Shown piece after piece: positions 33,601 through 36,990 of a stretch of 64,000 nt of DNA. A program made the position numbers and the translations under genes. Source of the DNA: Patiria miniata. Lineage: Eukaryota > Echinodermata > Asteroidea > Valvatida > Asterinidae. The notes below the pieces were generated by a model. The model had not been told where the DNA came from, searched no databases, and saw only the letters and a program-made list of their open reading frames with translations. Location of the stretch: assembly GCF_015706575.1 (NCBI RefSeq), contig NW_024037072.1, forward strand, positions 25,111,162-25,175,161. The letters run 5' to 3'. Position 1 is the first letter of the stretch; each line of letters opens with the position of its first letter.

Positions 33601-35098
33601 CCCCAAGATGGTAGATTTAATTTCCATTTTTGTGGATATATTCTTCCATTTTCTCGACTCTTTTGCTGATTTCAAATTGTGTCCAACGGAGCTGTAACAC
33701 TTTCTACATACCAGAAAGTACAATTTTGTTAGAAACGAATTAAAAGACAATGTATTGACGATATATTGGCAAAATATATTCCAAATGCATGAGTTTTAAA
33801 AAGAGGAGGCAGGCCAGAAAAAAAGGAAGCAGGCAGGGACGAAAAACTAGTTTATTTTTTTTAACTTGGCCTTACACAAGGCTTGCAAAATTTGCATACA
33901 TTTTACATACAGTTTTTTCCTGAAAAATAATCTGTAACTTTCTAATAGATATTGAAGAGAAATAGGGAAAGGAAATAAAACTGTCAAATACCTTCGGCAA
34001 ATCTGGAATGAATTTTGTATCACCGAAAGATTTGTAGTTGCCCAAGTTGGAGAAGAAGGCAGCAGCATAGGTCAGAAATGCCTGGAAAAGAACGTTACAA
34101 AATAAGACAAATCACACTAGAGGAACTTTCAACTTCTCAGTTTTGGTCATAACTATGCAGGAACATCCAAAGTGTAGATGAATCACATTTAGAGATCAGC
34201 CTGTAACTTGAAAAAAAAGGGAAATTGGGGAAACATAATGTTTCTAGCTGTGTTCAAAGCAAATTTGGACCACATGCAGATTTATTGTCCGTATTCCTGA
34301 GTTGATTATCCTTTGATTGAGGTCATTTTCAACAAGGACAATAAATTTCTGCGTGGTCCACATGTGAGCTGAACAATGCTAGGTACAGTTGGGGCCTTTC
34401 AGCATTACATTTCCCCAATATCTTAATTTTTTTTCAAGCTACAGAGGCTGGTCTGCAAATCTGATTGTTTTATAATCAATATTAATTTGTCAATTAAAAG
34501 AAATGACCTAGTTAAAAAAAAAAAACAATGTCAAGTTGCATTAATTTTTATAAATGTCAATTTACACATTCACAAATAGGGCCTATATATCACGGTGGCT
34601 GTGTAAAAGGCAAATTGATAAACTTCGACAAATTTCCAATATTTCAAGAGTTCACAAAAAACATTGGGACTGAAAAGGGGGAAAGAAACCACAACAAATC
34701 GGATACTATAAATAATCGTAAACGACTCCATTATCTATTACACTTGATCGCAAGGTAGCGTCATCTCTGCCACACCACTGACTGATGAATTGCCAAAAAC
34801 TCACCTGAAACTCATTCTCAGTGAGACCGGCTTTCACAGCCTTCTCCTTCAAGGCACCGACAGGCTCCGTCTTGAACAGCTTCTGTAGGAGGAGGTAAAT
34901 GACGGGAGACTCAGGCGACGTCTGAAACAGGCAGATCAGTCCACCACTCCAGGAAGCTCTGGCCAAATAATGGGCGTACTTCTTTTCCTCGGATGTGAGC
35001 TCCTGGAATGCCTTCTTACATTCCAAGGGAACAATCGGAACTTCGTTTGGGATCAGGAACTGCGACCGGTCAATGTTCTGCTCGGTTGCCATGGTGAT
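494..35098 (-). CDS. DPP3: Dipeptidyl peptidase 3 (DPP III), 5' part of the gene: 11 coding exons, C terminus off the left edge
   Basis: Family M49 zinc metallopeptidase that removes dipeptides from the N terminus of short peptides in the cytosol. Coding exons in order: 35092-34805, 34081-33992, 33373-33236, 31813-31739, 30592-30502, 30132-30005, 28801-28671, 27516-27458, 26154-25960, 23388-23282 and 649-494. All have AG/GT borders and the codon phase is continuous (486 residues). Recognisable blocks include [10 protein letters not shown] (exon 1), [11 protein letters not shown] (exon 2), [12 protein letters not shown] (exon 4), [18 protein letters not shown] (exon 6), [14 protein letters not shown] (exons 8-9), [17 protein letters not shown] (exons 9-10) and the catalytic HELLGH at residues 452-457 (M49 HEXXGH). 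The second zinc-site motif and the remaining roughly 240 residues expected for the family are outside the window. The start ATG at 35092 sits in ACCATGG. It follows an acceptor-like CATCCACCAG ending at 35099, so a 5' non-coding exon is likely upstream. One intron is 22.6 kb long and contains a lectin cluster. Confidence 0.95.
650..983. other. Intron stretch, nothing recognised
   Basis: DPP3 intron sequence. A 60-codon minus-strand ORF at 775-957 has no recognisable motif and no usable splice context. Confidence 0.5.
984..1205. repeat. Tandem repeat, about 53-bp unit, four copies
   Basis: GATGACGACTTG recurs at about 1022, 1075, 1128 and 1181. Each unit also carries an AAGTCGACTT-like palindrome, so one unit can fold on itself. 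Confidence 0.85.
1206..2262. other. Intron stretch, nothing recognised
   Basis: AT-rich DPP3 intron sequence with no coding or repeat structure that could be named. Confidence 0.4.
2263..2655. mobile_element. Probable DNA-transposon remnant with C-rich arms
   Basis: Left end CGGTTCTACAGGGGCTAGG and right end CCTATATTTTT..GGCTCTAGAACCG are inverted, flanked by CATGG on both sides. Poly-C runs occur at about 2289, 2482 and 2609. Borders are approximate, and a second element may be nested inside. Confidence 0.4.
2743..3243. mobile_element. Near-perfect 500-bp palindrome (foldback element)
   Basis: The sequence from TTAAAGAG at 2743 is mirrored as its reverse complement up to CTCTTTAA at 3243, around a spacer of about 25 bp near 2992. 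Arms are about 230 bp with few mismatches. The two overlapping opposite-strand ORFs are a by-product of the palindrome. Terminal TTAA on each side could be a target duplication. Confidence 0.85.
3290..6525. repeat. Tandem segmental duplication, two copies
   Basis: Copy A runs about 3290-5175 and copy B about 5845-6525. Shared landmarks are CAATTTTCTAGAAATGTGTA, a run of GAGCT repeats, and TTCATTATTT with TGATTTTGACACAT. Copy A is interrupted by the element at 3715-4858; copy B shows the uninterrupted site near 6244. No gene is recognised. About 5205-5845 is unique sequence. Confidence 0.85.
3715..4858. mobile_element. Inverted-repeat transposon, about 1.14 kb, non-autonomous
   Basis: Ends GGTCATTCCACGAAGTTGAG and its inverse CTCAACTTCATGGAATGACC. 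The paralogous copy at about 6244 lacks the insert, which supports an insertion. Inside, the word GTTGTGGATGTAAC occurs at 3912, 4101, 4288 and 4466, with an inverse copy at 4503-4516. No transposase ORF was found; superfamily not assigned. Confidence 0.75.
6540..7905. repeat. Degenerate tandem array, unit about 55-70 bp
   Basis: Repeated pattern: a pyrimidine run such as TCTATTGTTCCATCTCCACA, then an AAATTTACAGGTGCAAAGTTG-like part, then GATTTTCTAG. Units are too diverged to be exact. The same pattern recurs at 9837-10100, 13140-13400 and 15550-17240. Confidence 0.65.
7908..8544. mobile_element. DNA transposon with long terminal inverted repeats, 637 bp
   Basis: Ends TACAACGCGTCCCAAAATA and TATTTTGGGATGCGCTGTG are inverted copies. 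Similarity continues inward about 150 bp on each side (GGAAACACRTACCRCC, then a TCTGAMMTTTATYCC-like region). It interrupts a unit of the degenerate array; the uninterrupted paralog is near 13,213. No coding capacity. Confidence 0.75.
8630..9836 (+). mobile_element. 5'-truncated non-LTR retrotransposon (3' end of ORF2 plus 3'UTR)
   Basis: From about 8675 the frame reads [18 protein letters not shown], then [10 protein letters not shown], the C-terminal end of a LINE reverse transcriptase ORF of CR1/jockey style. It frameshifts near 8900 (a different frame continues with KILRYAAS) and carries stops. The tail at about 9745-9836, GTAATTCAGCCCTTGGGCTG then AATAAACTTG and (AAT)n, is a typical LINE 3' end. 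Dead copy. A minisatellite lies within its 3' part. Confidence 0.75.
9320..9715. repeat. Minisatellite of TCATCCTCAATCCTCCAAAA units
   Basis: CCTCAATCCTCCAAAATCCT recurs at irregular 30-65 bp spacing, including several near-identical units at 9540-9690. It lies inside the LINE 3' region, so it probably expanded after insertion. Confidence 0.8.
9837..10905. repeat. Array units and flank of lectin unit 1
   Basis: 9837-10350 repeats the pattern seen at 6540-7905 and is paralogous to 16,200-16,600. About 10,400-10,860 is unique. The last 60 bases (CCCGATCTATCTCACCTCAA and following) are shared as the 3' flank of all three lectin copies. Confidence 0.6.
10912..11391 (-). pseudogene. C-type lectin copy 1, interrupted by one nonsense codon
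   Basis: Paralog of the intact lectin with the same signal peptide ([20 protein letters not shown]). It has an in-frame 6-bp deletion (WSRAEC instead of WSSARAEC) and a TAG stop at the codon after WVCM, where the intact copy has GAG. After the stop the frame stays open through [16 protein letters not shown], the DCGG segment, LHDFDC and CKISLA to a TGA at 10912-10914. The single G-to-T change is the only disabling difference seen. This is either a recent pseudogene, an allele that is null in this haplotype, or a sequencing error. Confidence 0.85.
11392..12060. other. 5' flank of lectin copy 1
   Basis: Paralogous to the upstream regions of lectin copies 2 and 3, with AACAAGTATCTCAGGTCCAA and the X-box. 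The part from about 11,820 (TTTGATTTCAGATAGGCATG) matches 19,930. It marks the end of one tandem unit. No other gene. Confidence 0.6.
11651..11663. promoter_or_regulatory. X-box (RFX-type) motif upstream of lectin copy 1
   Basis: GTTGCCAAGCAAC, an imperfect palindrome of the RFX half-site type, 260 bp upstream of the copy-1 ATG. The same 13 bases occur upstream of the other two lectin copies. Function is inferred only from motif and conservation. Confidence 0.4.
12061..13053. mobile_element. GACTCGAGTC-rich element, probably a hAT-like remnant
   Basis: Starts CAGTGTTGTAGGACTCGAGT, followed by many GACTCG words to 12,225. A second GACTCG cluster is at 12,974-13,050. The CAGTG start suits a hAT terminal repeat, but the right terminus is missing, so borders are approximate. 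The central 700 bp is unrecognised. Confidence 0.45.
13054..13639. repeat. Degenerate array and 3' flank of the intact lectin
   Basis: 13,070-13,420 resembles 7,740-7,900 and 16,980-17,290, including GGTGCAGGCACAGATTT. Then comes the conserved flank with GAGCATCCCGATTTATCTCA. No separate gene. Confidence 0.6.
13640..14128 (-). CDS. Secreted C-type lectin, single exon, intact (lectin copy 2)
   Basis: A 162-residue ORF. Signal peptide at residues 1-22 ([20 protein letters not shown], then TA). One C-type lectin-like domain fills the rest: Cys24/Cys31/Cys42 near the start; WSSARAEC at 52-59; [10 protein letters not shown] at 73-82; [13 protein letters not shown] at 89-101; WDWDQPNN at 115-122; ENC at 127-129; LHDFDC at 144-149; HAVC at 154-157. 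The sugar-binding triplet is QPN (119-121), between the EPN (mannose) and QPD (galactose) types. HDFD replaces the usual WND region. Cys59-Cys157 and Cys129-Cys149 fit the two conserved disulfides; Cys92 and Cys103 are extra. No introns, although it lies inside a DPP3 intron on the same strand. No AATAAA is obvious just downstream. Likely a soluble glycan-binding or immune lectin; expression is unknown. Confidence 0.88.
   Translation of the reverse strand: MHCTVSIILAALSCFVIPQVTARCRSLGPDCLLPWRQLGNSCFLVTESTVQWSSARAECGKVNAVLAALRSMEEQDFVASMIPDWGTAWLDCNDLDAEGAWVCMEGQVEVSERNWDWDQPNNAEGNENCGGIYSEVNSGGDGGLHDFDCIVSLHAVCKISLA
14401..14413. promoter_or_regulatory. X-box (RFX-type) motif upstream of lectin copy 2
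   Basis: GTTGCCAAGCAAC, 273 bp upstream of the intact lectin ATG. Between it and the gene lies CACAGGATAAGT (minus strand), a GATA-like word, also shared with copy 1. No TATA box is apparent. Confidence 0.4.
14442..15292. repeat. Short tandem duplication interrupted by a hAT-like MITE
   Basis: The segment from TGCTTCTGATTGCCATGACA to CGGGGCTCTCCACTGATACT occurs at about 14,468 and again at about 15,148. The first copy carries the 14,573-15,049 insertion. Located upstream of the intact lectin. Confidence 0.8.
14573..15049. mobile_element. hAT-like MITE, 477 bp, 8-bp target duplication GGCTCTCC
   Basis: Terminal inverted repeats start CACTGATCTCTATATAAAGA and end with the inverse. GGCTCTCC flanks both sides (14565-14572 and 15050-15057), and the neighbouring duplicate at about 15,245 shows the empty site with a single GGCTCTCC. 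A 143-codon ORF inside has no known domain. Confidence 0.85.
15293..17525. repeat. Degenerate tandem array left of lectin copy 3
   Basis: 15,550-17,290 repeats the CCATCTCCACA to ACAGGTGCAAAGTTG pattern at about 60-bp spacing. A small inverted-repeat insertion (TTATCTTCAAGCAAACTTG at 16,675 and its inverse at about 16,893) lies within it. 15,293-15,550 is unique. No gene. Confidence 0.6.
17526..17906. mobile_element. Harbinger-like MITE, 381 bp, TTA target duplication
   Basis: Begins GGCCAAAAA then GTCTCCGGTTTCTGGTAT, and ends with the inverse, ATACCAGAAACCGGAGAC then TTTTTTGGCC. TTA flanks both sides (17523-17525 and 17907-17909), the usual 3-bp site of PIF/Harbinger elements. No transposase. 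It abuts the stop codon of lectin copy 3. Confidence 0.75.
17907..18384 (-). pseudogene. C-type lectin copy 3, frameshifted by an 8-bp deletion
   Basis: Starts with [20 protein letters not shown] and matches the intact paralog up to the STVQ codons. There an 8-bp deletion (GGACCACT on the plus strand of copy 2, near 18233) shifts the frame. Downstream codons in the other frame (18209-17907) encode most of the lectin domain, including [12 protein letters not shown] and LHDFDC, through CKISLA. The stop here is TAA rather than TGA. It coincides with the TTA target duplication of the adjacent MITE (17526-17906). Confidence 0.85.
18385..20489. other. 5' flank of lectin copy 3 and right border of the lectin region
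   Basis: 18,385-19,060 is paralogous to the other lectin upstream regions, apart from an extra 340 bp. 19,390-19,640 is a dispersed repeat also found at 48,650-48,860. 19,890-19,970 matches the right end of lectin unit 1. The rest is unrecognised. Confidence 0.5.
19000..19012. promoter_or_regulatory. X-box (RFX-type) motif upstream of lectin copy 3
   Basis: GTTGCCAAGCAAC, 616 bp upstream of the copy-3 ATG. The extra distance comes from about 340 bp (roughly 18,610-18,950) absent from the other two units. Confidence 0.35.
20490..20805. mobile_element. hAT-like MITE, 316 bp, 8-bp target duplication AAAGTGTA
   Basis: Ends CAAGGGCAGATCCAGG and CTGGATCCGCCCTTG are inverted. AAAGTGTA flanks both sides (20482-20489 and 20806-20813). 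Internal poly-C/poly-G runs. Non-coding. Confidence 0.85.
21051..21192. mobile_element. Small MITE with CAGGCATGCAACT ends
   Basis: Ends CAGGCATGCAACT and AAAAGTTGCATGCCTG are inverted; AATAAT is present on each side. A second copy sits at 29,066-29,201. Both contain GGAAATCAGCTGATCCGAGG. Confidence 0.65.
21193..23281. other. Intron stretch with simple repeats only
   Basis: Right end of the giant DPP3 intron. It contains poly-G/poly-C runs near 22,097 and 22,183, a three-fold 12-bp repeat CTGGGGTACCG at about 22,880-22,915, and the E-box cluster. No coding sequence recognised. Confidence 0.5.
22486..22523. promoter_or_regulatory. E-box cluster: two CACGTG and one CACATG
   Basis: TCACGTGACC occurs twice, 12 bases apart, followed by GGTCACATGAC. 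These resemble MiT/TFE or USF sites. The cluster lies in the giant DPP3 intron, 0.8 kb downstream of exon 10 in the gene's direction. Function unknown. Confidence 0.3.
23282..23388 (-). CDS. DPP3: DPP3 exon 10
   Basis: Residues 399-434: [19 protein letters not shown] to FLKEADK. Donor GTATGT at 23281. The next coding exon in phase is 22.6 kb away at 649. Confidence 0.94.
23389..24523. other. DPP3 intron, little recognised
   Basis: A short inverted pair, CTGGTTCCCTGACC and GGTCAGGGAACCAG, spans 23,635-23,709 and may be a tiny MITE. The rest is unassigned. Confidence 0.4.
24526..25870. mobile_element. pogo-like element flanked by TA, disrupted by a second transposon
   Basis: Ends CAGTAAAACGTCCCTAAAAC and the inverse of CAGTGGAACGTCGCTATACT; TA on both sides. 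Several GTTCGGTATAGCGA words. The same sequence without the inner insert is at 56,885-57,290. Non-coding. Confidence 0.7.
24971..25818. mobile_element. hAT-like element nested in the pogo-like element, 848 bp
   Basis: Ends CTAGCCCAGGTGGAC and CCAACCTGGGCTA are inverted. AGTTTAGT occurs on both sides (24963-24970 and 25819-25826). Subterminal inverted repeats include TCTATGTGTCCTT and GGTTCAGGAATTC. The middle is rich in CGCG and has only short ORFs. Confidence 0.75.
25960..26154 (-). CDS. DPP3: DPP3 exon 9
   Basis: Residues 334-398 plus one base. It includes [23 protein letters not shown] and [11 protein letters not shown]. The split Tyr codon joins exon 10. Confidence 0.95.
26919..27411. 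mobile_element. hAT-like MITE, 493 bp, perfect 8-bp target duplication GATTCTAC
   Basis: Terminal repeats start CATAGAGCTATATTAAATTA and continue for about 35 bases, mirrored at the other end. GATTCTAC lies at 26911-26918 and 27412-27419. In the DPP3 intron between exons 9 and 8. Non-coding. Confidence 0.88.
27458..27516 (-). CDS. DPP3: DPP3 exon 8
   Basis: Short 59-bp exon, residues 314-333: [19 protein letters not shown]. The Tyr-Ile-Gly-Phe block lines the substrate cleft in DPP III structures (family knowledge). Acceptor CATTGCAG, donor GTAATA. Confidence 0.93.
27678..27752 (-). repeat. tRNA-derived SINE head (minus)
   Basis: Minus strand reads GGGCTGGATGGCTCAGTTGG (box A) and GGTTCAAACCCTGCTCC (box B), a tRNA-like fold without a reliable anticodon stem. 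In the DPP3 intron, facing an inverted partner. Confidence 0.7.
27811..27885 (+). repeat. tRNA-derived SINE head (plus)
   Basis: Reads CAGGGCTGGATAGCTCATTT, then GGTAGAGCAC and GTTCAAACCCTGCTCC. Inverted relative to the copy at 27,678-27,752; the two could form a hairpin in the transcript. Confidence 0.7.
28261..28336 (-). repeat. tRNA-derived SINE head (minus), third copy
   Basis: Minus strand has GATAGCTCAGTCGGTAGAGC and GGTTCATACCCCGCTCC. Same family as the pair 400 bp away. Confidence 0.7.
28671..28801 (-). CDS. DPP3: DPP3 exon 7
   Basis: Residues 271-313 plus two bases: [15 protein letters not shown] to [13 protein letters not shown]. Acceptor TGCATGCAG, donor GTAAGC. The split codon with exon 8 reads His. 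Confidence 0.93.
28802..30004. other. DPP3 intron with poly-G and two MITEs
   Basis: A poly-G tract at about 28,860-28,890, a CAGGCATGCAACTT MITE at 29,066-29,201 and a Harbinger-like MITE at 29,299-29,669. 29,670-30,004 is unrecognised. Confidence 0.6.
29299..29669. mobile_element. Harbinger-like MITE, 371 bp
   Basis: Begins GGCCAAAAAAAATAGTCAGT then CTCTGGTC, and ends GACCAGAGACCGACTAT then GTGGCC. Left flank TTA; right flank TCA (one change). Same family as 53,172-53,281 and more distantly 17,526-17,906. Confidence 0.7.
30005..30132 (-). CDS. DPP3: DPP3 exon 6
   Basis: Residues 228-270, completing the split Gly codon from exon 5. It holds the [13 protein letters not shown] block. Ends in phase 0 at a GTACGT donor. 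Confidence 0.93.
30502..30592 (-). CDS. DPP3: DPP3 exon 5
   Basis: Residues 198-227 plus one base. It contains DAYNTRLFK and YEVRLAS, both typical of DPP III. Donor GTAAGT. Confidence 0.93.
31105..31640. repeat. Cluster of tRNA-derived SINEs with a conserved tail
   Basis: 31,105-31,190 is a minus-strand head (GGTCGAGTGGTAAGACATCT, GGGTTCGAGTCCCACCCGAG). 31,232-31,385 is a plus copy lacking most of its head. 31,443-31,640 is a plus copy with head and tail. The shared tail runs from AACTTCCACTCGGGAGGTAA through ACAGTGTTTATACGTC to ACCCCGACGCAAAATTCC. The same tail is at 63,861-64,000 (minus strand). Confidence 0.75.
31739..31813 (-). CDS. DPP3: DPP3 exon 4
   Basis: Twenty-five codons in phase 0 (residues 173-197): [19 protein letters not shown], then RFMLEK, with acceptor TTGTGCAG and donor GTAATT. 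Strongly conserved family block. Confidence 0.94.
31814..33235. other. DPP3 intron, nothing coding
   Basis: A short inverted pair, CCTTGTGGAGACGT and ACGTCTCCACAAGG, lies at about 32,228-32,304. Otherwise unrecognised. The introns at 33,374-33,991 and 34,082-34,804 likewise show nothing. Confidence 0.4.
33236..33373 (-). CDS. DPP3: DPP3 exon 3
   Basis: Forty-six codons in phase 0 (residues 127-172), a helical segment ending QQLGLGDD before a GTAAGC donor. The next exon continues with GISTYFSG as in the family. Confidence 0.9.
33992..34081 (-). CDS. DPP3: DPP3 exon 2
   Basis: Thirty codons in phase 0 (residues 97-126) with the family block [14 protein letters not shown]. Bordered by TTTTCCAG and GTATTT. 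Confidence 0.93.
34805..35098 (-). CDS. DPP3: DPP3 coding exon 1
   Basis: Residues 1-96, starting MATEQNIDR and ending LTENEFQ before a GTGAGT donor. An upstream in-frame ATG at 35122 would cross the acceptor-like CAG at 35101-35099 and is not preferred. No signal peptide is visible, as expected for a cytosolic enzyme. Confidence 0.93.
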
Positions 35099-36779
35099 CT
35101 GGTGGATGCAAAGATGAGACACAGTTTAAGGCATTTTGCAATTGATCAATTTATCGCCATACACCACTTTTACGGAAGTCGATCATTGCATACTGTGTCA
35201 TGCAAACATCATAAAGACAGCAACTGAATGGTTCTCGGACTTTACTTCACTTTAAAGAAAATCCTTCAGAGCCATGAAACAAAATGAAAAATTACTCCTA
35301 CTTCAATGAAAAGTTGAATTTGATAAAAAAAAACATTCAAAAATTGAAAGTAAGAAAATACATATTTCGAGAATTTTCCTATAAAACGTTGTCATCGGGA
35401 TTCAAACTCAGCACATTCGGGATTCAAAAAGCACTTCCTAGTACTAATAGTACTAATAGATACTAGTTTCGCCGTGGCTATCGTTACAGCAGACATAATG
35501 CAACTTTCAACTGCTATCGCGGAACTGTCTGGTTCCCTGGCATAATAGTATTCAACGTCACGATCTCCTACTGATTGGAACCAGACTATCAACTAAATAG
35601 TTCCCGGACTTTACTTTTCTTTATAAAAAAAATCCTCCAACACCACTGATTTCAAAGGGAAGAAAATGAAATCTAACTTAAATAAAAAGAACAATTTGAT
35701 TAAAAACCTTAGACTTAAGAAATCTATTTCCAAATTTTTTTTTTAAAAATGAGTAGTGCGGCAGAGGTTCGAACCAGGGTCCGCAGCTGATTGAGCTAAT
35801 GTCTGTACCAATCGAGCTACCAAAGCGTTCTGGATGGATGGGCAATCTGATATACATGTACGCTCGCATTGTGTTTTTACAATGCCGTAACGATAGTATT
35901 TTGGAAATTGCGTAACGGCTGTCGTAACAATAGCCACTACGTACGTACTAGTTTAGCTACTGAAGTACTTCAACTGTTGCAGGAATTTAAAACCTCAAAT
36001 AAATAGATTCGTAATGTTATGTTGCAACAGCCACTGTTACTGCTTCTGTAAAAATAGCCACTTTAACTTTGGAAACCCCAGCGCAAAAAGCTCATCGGAA
36101 TGCGACATTTATAATAAATGTCGAAATCCGATGGGCTATATTGTGCTGAAGCTAAGCCACCTCGTAAATGTATTTGTTGGGCGCGATCGGTCGATGTGCG
36201 CGATCGGTCGATGGCACTGCGCTATCGGTCGATCATGGCACTATTTGTCGATCATGACACTATCAGCCGGTCTATCACGCTGCCAACACTCGAACAATTT
36301 CTTTCTAATGCACGGTTCTGGAGGATATTTTTTTAAAAGGTAAGTAAAGTCCGAGATATCGGTAACGATCGACAGATGGCGCAGCGTGATCAACCAATCC
36401 AATGGCGCTGATCGACCGATTGCGCCAAACATAGGCCTGTTGATTTATTTGAAAAAGTTGAATTTACACTGACTTGCTTCATCATGCTACGTGTCCTGAA
36501 ATTTAGTGAAAAAATCACAACACTCATGATTCAGGGCAAAAAAGTTGAACATTTTAAGACCAGGATTAAAAGTAAAAACACGCATGAGTTCAAAACTAAA
36601 TATTCACTCACACTTTGTCACTAATGATCAAGAGAAAGAAGAGTGGGAAACTGCTTGTTTGCGGAACCGGGCGATCAACTGTACTCATGCAGGTGCACAC
36701 ATAAAAAGAGCCGACGCTGTTGTTGTGCACAAAAGCTACAAGTGCTAAATAGTCAGATACCATAAATAATGCCGACGCG
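35099..36779. other. Upstream region of DPP3, non-coding
   Basis: Contains a tRNA-like SINE head on the minus strand at about 35,755-35,835 (GGTAGCTCGATTGGTACAGA, CCTGGTTCGAACCTCTGCCG) and the GATCGGTCGAT repeats at 36,182-36,264. No exon identified; DPP3 5'UTR exons may lie here. Confidence 0.4.
36182..36415. repeat. GATCGGTCGATG short repeats
   Basis: GCGATCGGTCGATG-type words recur four times in 36,182-36,265 (GATCGGTCGATGTGC, GATCGGTCGATGGCAC, TATCGGTCGATCATGGCAC, TTGTCGATCATGACAC). An inverted relative, GGCGCTGATCGACCGATTGC, lies near 36,405. Confidence 0.65.
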
Positions 36780-36990
36780 TGCCATTCCAATACGATTAAT
36801 CGATAGCGCGATTCGAAAAGTAGGGCTCCATACTCAATATGGCGGCGCCCATGAACGCAATAATTTCGTCGTGCTGTGATCGTGGTTGAGGTACCGGTAA
36901 TAAATGATTAACTGTAGATATTTGTGTGAAATAGAACGACAAGTGTTGTTCACTCGAGTTACATTTTAGCGAATGTATCATTGGAACTTT
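36780..36990. promoter_or_regulatory. Candidate shared promoter between DPP3 and SARS2
   Basis: The most CpG-rich part of the gap between the divergent genes. It contains AATATGGCGGC at 36837-36847, matching the YY1 core-promoter element found at many housekeeping starts. It lies about 1.7 kb upstream of the DPP3 ATG and 3.1 kb upstream of the SARS2 ATG. Both genes show splice acceptors just before their start codons, so distant 5' non-coding exons are expected. No TATA box is convincing. Confidence 0.4.
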
